A DNA stretch of 64,000 nt from Selaginella moellendorffii (Eukaryota > Streptophyta > Lycopodiopsida > Selaginellales > Selaginellaceae). This document shows positions 58,969-64,000 of the stretch, piece after piece (the stretch's first letter is position 1; each line of letters starts with the position of its first letter). The stretch is taken from positions 322,402 to 386,401 of the forward strand of contig NW_003314352.1 in the NCBI RefSeq assembly GCF_000143415.4. Reading direction: 5' to 3'. The position numbers and the translations under genes were made by a program. A model generated the notes under the pieces. The model made no database searches. It saw only the letters and a list, made by a program, of their open reading frames with translations, and was not told the origin of the DNA.

Positions 58969-59674
58969 ATGAAGGTGAAGGTGCTGAGTATCCTTGCTCG
59001 ATCTATTGCCATTTGTTTTCTTCTTTGTTGTGATCTCCTTGACTGCTGGCTCTCGCGATCGGCTCGGCATTGTAAATCTTAGAGTAAGTTTCTCTCTCTC
59101 TTTTTTTCTTTCTTCTCTACGAGACTCGTTTTTGTAGATGGCACGCTGTGGCTTCTTGGACATGGGATGCGCACGACGACGCCTGTGGGATTTGCCGAAT
59201 GGCGTTTGATGGATGCTGCCCGGATTGCAAGATGCCCGGCGACGATTGCCCTCTCAGTAAGTGGTTTTTTTTTTGTCCTCTGGTGTCTCTATTCTCTGTT
59301 TTCGTTTCGCACACTTTGGCCCTCTCTTCGAGCGAGCTCTCTCGTCGAGGGAAGACCCGAGAAGGTTTTCTAGTGCTAGAGCGATCTTCGCAGTGAAATC
59401 GATCGATTTTTCCGCAGCTTCTAAGCATGCAGCTGCGAGAGATCTCTTCACTGGACAGAGTCAAGTTTGTTAGTTTGGCTTTCCTGTTTCCTTTGTAGTC
59501 TCTGATTGTTATCGTTTGCTACTGACTACCTGTGTGTTTTCTCGGTTGTGATCTACAGTTTGGGGAGCTTGCAATCACGCGTTCCACCTCCATTGTATTC
59601 TCAAGTGGGTGAACTCGCAGAGCCCCCGACCACAGTGTCCTATGTGTCGCAGGGAGTGGAAGTATAGAGCATGA
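58969..59674 (+). CDS. APC11: Anaphase-promoting complex subunit 11 (RING-H2 E3 subunit)
   Basis: The best model has four exons: 58969-58987, a single base at 59083, 59138-59256 and 59559-59674, giving 84 residues, the normal family length. The protein reads MKVKVLKWHAVASWTWDAH, CGICRMAFDGCCPDCK, GDDCPLIWGACNHAFHLHC, ILKWVNSQ and QCPMCRREWKYRA, with all RING-H2 zinc ligands. It is the catalytic RING subunit that pairs with APC2 in the APC/C ubiquitin ligase and recruits E2 enzymes in mitosis. The seventh codon (AAA) is built from three exons. Without the 1-base exon the conserved WHAVASW block is out of frame with MKVKVL. An alternative model (58969-58980 joined to 59124) gives MKVKTRFCRWHAV and 86 residues. 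Confidence 0.93.
59083..59083 (+). other. APC11: Proposed single-nucleotide exon of APC11
   Basis: The base A sits between an acceptor (aaatcttag) and a donor (gtaagttt). It supplies the middle base of codon 7. See findings. Confidence 0.7.
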
Positions 59675-59707
59675 GAGACGAATAAACATGACGTCTGTGT
59701 GTTGTTT

Positions 59708-59743
59708 GCCAAAAGTTATCCTTGTGCCAAAAGTTATCCTTGT
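59708..59743. repeat. Tandem 18-base duplication
   Basis: The phrase ccaaaagttatccttgtg occurs twice in a row in the APC11 3' region. Confidence 0.8.
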
Positions 59744-60937
59744 GGGAGTTGAACTTGGTGGCGAGTATTCTCGAGTCACTCCTGCGCCACCGAATGAGAA
59801 ACCTTCAGGGTTGGGATTCAAAACACTAGTCTCTCTTGTGAGCGCTAAAGCATGGAGAAATCTGGAAATCTAGAGAGGGCTGAGATGTTATGATGTTATG
59901 GGAGCCTGAGACACGGCTACCACATCCAAGGAAGGCAGCAGGCACGCAAATTACCCAATCCCGATACAGGGAGGTGGATAATGGAAGTTTAGGTTTTTTT
60001 CAATAGTCATAATTTTTTATTATTTCTTTAACCTGCAACCATTTATTTTTAGAATGTTTTTTATTATCGTGATACACACTTTTTAATGAGATCAATAAAT
60101 ATAATTTTATTTTACAATCAATAAATTAAAATTTTATTAGCCATTGGATTAGTTTCAATCACTCACTTTTATATAAATTAGGGTTTTTGGGTTAATTGAT
60201 ATGTATATTTTGACATTCTATTTTTATATTCCATACACTCACATTGGTGGAAATAAGGGGTAATTTGGATTGTTTTTTAAGAATGTTTAGATTTGGGGTT
60301 TTGATTTAAATCTAACTTTTACATTGTCTAGATCTCCCTTTCTTTATAGATTTTTTAATTTTTTTGTTTTTGTGTTTTTTTCTTTTTATTTATCTTCATA
60401 GTAGAGTTCCTCCTCTTTTGATTCTAAAGCAACAATTAGTGCAATTGTTCAATTGAATAATCAAACTCAATTGATGGTAATATTCATGACATGTGGTATA
60501 ATTCTTTCTGCTTTTGCTGCCAATCCCCATATTTGGTTGGAGTTCTTCCATATGAATCATGGGGATAATGTGTATTATTAGTTCAATCACTTTACAATGA
60601 TTGCACATATCATTATTGGGATGATGCTCAGCATTTGCTTGAGTTTCCTATGTGTTTTTAAAGGATAGCAATGCAATTGTACAATGGTTTGAGCATAGCC
60701 ATTCGTGTGGATTTGAGTATTCTTTTATACATCTTCAAATGCATATTTGGACATATCAACGGTTGTGATGATGCTTTATAACAATTGCATCGTTTTTATC
60801 AAAGGGCATCTGAGTTAGTAATGCAATTTGACATTCATTTCTAAAGCCTCTTACTTTGTGCAAAATCAAATATGTCAAAGTGGATCAAGTTAAGAATGTA
60901 CATGTAATGAAAAACAGAAAAGGTAACATCTTATAAC

Positions 60938-62723
60938 TGTGAGACACAAAATCCCTAGACCCCAAAGTGGAGCTAAAAGGGTGCCACGTGGTAGTGGCCG
61001 AAGCGAAAGCCAAACGAGCGTAACATGTTTGGACTAAAAACTCCGACTTGAAAAGGTCAAGAGCGGGAGTGGAACTCCCAACGAAGTGCTCAAGGAACAA
61101 GCACAAAGCGAGCAATGAGTGAGTCTCTAGAAAACATGACATGTGGAGGACGCGAGATAGAGTCCGAGATGGACCCGAGATGGAGTCCAAGATGGAGTCC
61201 GAGATGGATCCGAGATAAAGTTCAAGATGGAGTCTGAGATGGACCTGAGATGGATCCAAAATGGAGTCCAAGATGGAGTTTGAGATGGACCTGAGATGGA
61301 CCCCAGATGGATCCAAAATTGAGTCCAAGATGGAATTTGAGATGGACCCGAGATGGACCCGAGATGGATCCGAGATGGAGTTCGAGATGGAGTCCAAGAT
61401 GGACCCGAGATGGACCCAAGATGGAGTCCGAGATGGACCCGAGATGGAGTCCGAGATGGACCCGAGATGGATCTAAGATGGAGTCTGAGATGGAGTCCAA
61501 GACCGAGACCAAGACCGAGACCGAGACTGAGTCCAAATCTGAGTCCGAGACGAGGACCGAGACCGAGTCCAAGTCCGAGTTCGAGTCCAAATACTAATAC
61601 AGGCAATTGGGTGGAGTCCAAGATGTAATTGGGACCGAGACCGAGACTGAGTCTAAGTCCGAGTCCGAGACCGGGACCAAGACCGAGTCCGAGTCTGAGT
61701 TTGAGTCCAAATATTAATACAGGCAATTGGGTGAAAGCCCAAAGCGATCATCCCCCGGCTGCAGGGGGTTCCAAAAGTATAGTAGGGAGAGTGTGGGGGT
61801 TGGAGCCCAGTGGAGCCAATTTGACCAGGAAAGGCCAATTTGGCCCAGGAAGGTCAGATTTAGTGTTGGGTGATGAATTGACCACTAGGAAGTCCAAGAC
61901 TAGAGTGAATACGGATCGACAAGCGGGGTAGTTTGGTGAAGTGTTCAAGAGTCGGCTCTAGTTCCCCCTGGGAGATCGAATGGTCGATGCTCCCAATCTA
62001 AGTGTGGGTGGCACTACCTACTTAGATACCAGGCATGGCTCAATGGAACCTCACTCTAAGCCCATGGCTAGAGCACCCAAAGGCAAAAAGCAGGAAGAGT
62101 ACCCATGAGGCCCACATAAGGCCACGATGTTCTAAAATGTTGTCCTAAAGTCCCAAACTATGAAAAGGAAGAGGAGTAGCCCTCTGGGGTGGTGACCAAG
62201 GACATAGTCACATGGTGAGGAAGTCTCAAAGGACCACAGGACTTAATGTTTGGGCCTATGGGCCTTGATCTAGTGGCAGTGTTAGCGAGCACGGCCATGG
62301 ACAAAAAGGGACTTGGTGAGGACCGAAAAGGAGATATTGGGGAAGGTTATTCCCCATGTCTGCAAGCATCCTAACGATGCTAAGGAGTGGATCTAGGATA
62401 ACCACTTATGGATGGATGGCCTAATCTTGGAGAGACAGGATTGCAATGCAGGTGGTATTGGACCACTGATGTGACCAAGGTGAATGGGCATGGCCTAGTG
62501 TAACGGGCTGTTATGTTGGTGGTACTTTGGGGTGTCGATCATGGGATTAGACACGTGGAGCACTTGGACTAAGTGCAAAGGTTGAGTGGCATGGATGCCA
62601 TTTTCGGGGTGAGCAAGCCCCAAGTCTGGAATTGGACTTATGAAGGTTGTGAATAAGACTTTTCCAAGTGGTCGGAGATATGGTTAAGTGACTAAAGTAG
62701 AATGGAAAAATTAGTCGCTTACA
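60938..62723. mobile_element. Solo LTR, family C-related (copy 3), inserted in gag
   Basis: Starts TGTGAGACAC and ends GTCGCTTACA, with a perfect 5-base duplication ataac at 60933-60937 and 62724-62728. It is longer (1786 bases) and diverged from copies 1 and 2, but shares the minisatellite of gagtccgag / gagatggacc units, the gggtgaaagcc block and gcagggggttccaaaagtat. It is presumably a subfamily. Confidence 0.85.
61140..61715. repeat. GA-rich minisatellite inside the solo LTR
   Basis: Runs of gagatggacccgagatgg, gagtccgagatgg and gagaccgag units of 12-18 bases. All periods are multiples of three, so long open frames arise on both strands without being genes. Confidence 0.85.
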
Positions 62724-63189
62724 ATAACATTATGCCAAGGGAAAAGTATCATCAAATGTGGCTAAAGCAAGTGCATGCACAAGTCCTACAAAATCATGAA
62801 GAAGTGTTGGCCACACCTTCAACTCCACTTTTTATAAGAGATAATTTTATTCTAATGGAAGTTTATGCTATTGCTACCTAAGTGTAAGGACAAGGGCGAG
62901 GATGTGATTGTGGTTATGATGTTCGCTGTTGGATATGTAATGAAGTTAGTCACACTTATCAACGTTATAAATATTTTCTAGATAAGCAACCTTCATTTTT
63001 TGGGTGGAGATCTTAGCATCAACAATGTTCTATTAGTGTTGTTATAGATGAAGATTTGGACACTAAGATTTTTTCAAGAAATAAAGAGTTGTGCGAGTAA
63101 CAGAAGGTCTTTGTGCAAATAAGTTAGTGACCCCTCTATCTTTCTTTTAGGAGTATCATCACGAGGTTAATTCGACACCAATTCATCTA

Positions 63190-63540
63190 GTGTTTACTTT
63201 CCAAACTTTTTTTTATAACAAGATATCTCTTATTATTCTCTCTATGTTAGTTGATATATGCTTGAGTTTATTTTCTATTGCTTCGCTTGCTGCCACACAT
63301 TGCCATCTACATTTGCATCCTACTATAAAGCCAAATTTCATTCTTTATGATAACATCCATACACATGTATTTACATGGGATCAGGTAGATTTAGTTGTGT
63401 ATGTAGGCAATCTCAAGTTTGAGTTACACTCATTACAAGTGGTGTTGAGTCAAGCTTTTGACCTCATCTTTGATATAGATTTGTTACAATGCAATCATGC
63501 AAAATATGACTTTAAGACTTCTCCCCCTTATCTCATACTT
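63190..63540 (+). pseudogene. Protease-region remnant of gypsy element A copy 2
   Basis: A frame with VFTWDQVDLVVYVGNLKFE, then LSQAFDLIFDIDLLQ and HAKYDF corresponds to the second half of the retropepsin-like domain (xYDLILGMDWL block). It is degenerate; IFDID stands where LGMDWL is usual. Confidence 0.5.
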
Positions 63541-64000
63541 CATTTTTTTTTTCTATTCCTCTCACTTTTGTTCTTCTTTGTCCCTTTGCTTCACCTCTAC
63601 TTCTATCATTTTGTCTCCCCTTTACTTCTTTTTATGTTTCCGTTTTGTTCCTCTATTCCCTCTTTAAATCCCTCAAATAGTCTTTGTATTGTAATAGTTG
63701 ACTAACTTATAAAGAAGTATATTAATCTTTTTAAATTGGACATGTTATCTAACGCTAAGATTGCAATAGATCATCCTATTCAAATTAAGGATGTTTGTTC
63801 AATTAAAGTTCATATTCATCGTTTGTCACTAAAAGAAATCAAGCTTTTAGGTAATGGTAGAGGAAGATATTCCTAAAATTGTTTTTCATATACTATTTGG
63901 TTTGTAATTTGATTTAAACAATGCTCTAGTGCAAATGATAGATGAGTTTCTTTGTGATATGCTATAAGTGATTATTGATTTTTTCGATAATGTCTTGATC

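Larger units (their letters stand above)
60069..64000 (+). mobile_element. Second Ty3/gypsy element of family A, truncated by the window end
   Basis: A left LTR ends at about 60244 with ttccatacactcaca and is followed by TTGGTGGAAATAAG, the same junction as in the first copy; its outer half is diverged, so the start is uncertain. Interior DNA at 60420-60880 matches 16080-16880 (gag leader and gag). After the solo LTR (60938-62723) follow a zinc-knuckle-like CWICNEVSH (about 62955-62981, last cysteine changed to R), a protease-like part (63190-63540) and the start of reverse transcriptase (63890 onward: IDEFLCDMLxVIIDFFDNVLI-like). It is decayed. Confidence 0.72.

Noticed and set aside
58988..59082. 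APC11 intron 1 as a firm U12-type intron
   Set aside because: The donor GTATCCTT fits, but the only branch-like site lies too far from the acceptor to call it with confidence.
61127..61726. Long open frames on both strands in the GA-rich array
   Set aside because: They result from repeat units with periods divisible by three inside a solo LTR; composition is pure repeat.

Overview
This window is nuclear DNA of a land plant, most likely a lycophyte close to Selaginella. That is an inference. It rests on plant-type families (WRKY, RALF, PPR, SRPP, thylakoid FKBP, ABCC1/2-type transporter), on very short introns (mostly 40-70 bases) in almost every spliced gene, and on compact gene clusters separated by AT-rich retroelement tracts. 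Coding regions were assembled by eye from GT..AG junctions that keep family-conserved protein in frame; no alignment or transcript data were available.

Layout. 646-7382 is a gene cluster: an ankyrin-repeat MAPKKK, the spliceosome protein CWC15 (convergent with it), a thylakoid-lumen FKBP isomerase and a small secreted hevein-like peptide. About 9.0-23.4 kb is a retroelement block. It holds a short non-autonomous LTR element, a solo LTR, a 75-base tandem repeat, and a decayed Ty3/gypsy element. The gypsy reverse transcriptase region is interrupted by a second solo LTR and by a fragment carrying an open Penelope-like reverse transcriptase. 24.2-38.1 kb is gene-dense: a small divergent phosphatidylinositol-phosphate-kinase-like gene with a ladder of duplicated exon-like units upstream, an SRPP/REF protein, an EXPERA/TMEM97-type protein, an FSH-type serine hydrolase, a full ABCC transporter and a RALF peptide. 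38.1-42.2 kb is AT-rich with retroelement remnants.

42.6-59.7 kb is a second gene cluster: a group IIc WRKY factor, a decayed duplicate of the PPR-PDX3 locus, an intronless PPR gene, a bifunctional NAD(P)HX epimerase/pyridoxamine-phosphate oxidase, a glycerophosphodiester phosphodiesterase, CPSF160, and APC11. CPSF160 and APC11 start codons lie only 64 bases apart in divergent orientation. 60.1-64.0 kb is a second copy of the gypsy family, interrupted by a third solo LTR and running off the window.

The genes are mostly unrelated housekeeping, signalling and metabolic functions, so no operon-like logic is expected. The most striking items are: an APC11 model that needs a single-nucleotide exon to give the conserved 84-residue protein; the tandem exon-like array upstream of the PIP-kinase-like gene; the MEKK/ANP-type kinase fused to ankyrin repeats; the nested solo-LTR/Penelope insertion with a 157-base flanking duplication; and the decayed PPR-PDX3 segmental duplicate.
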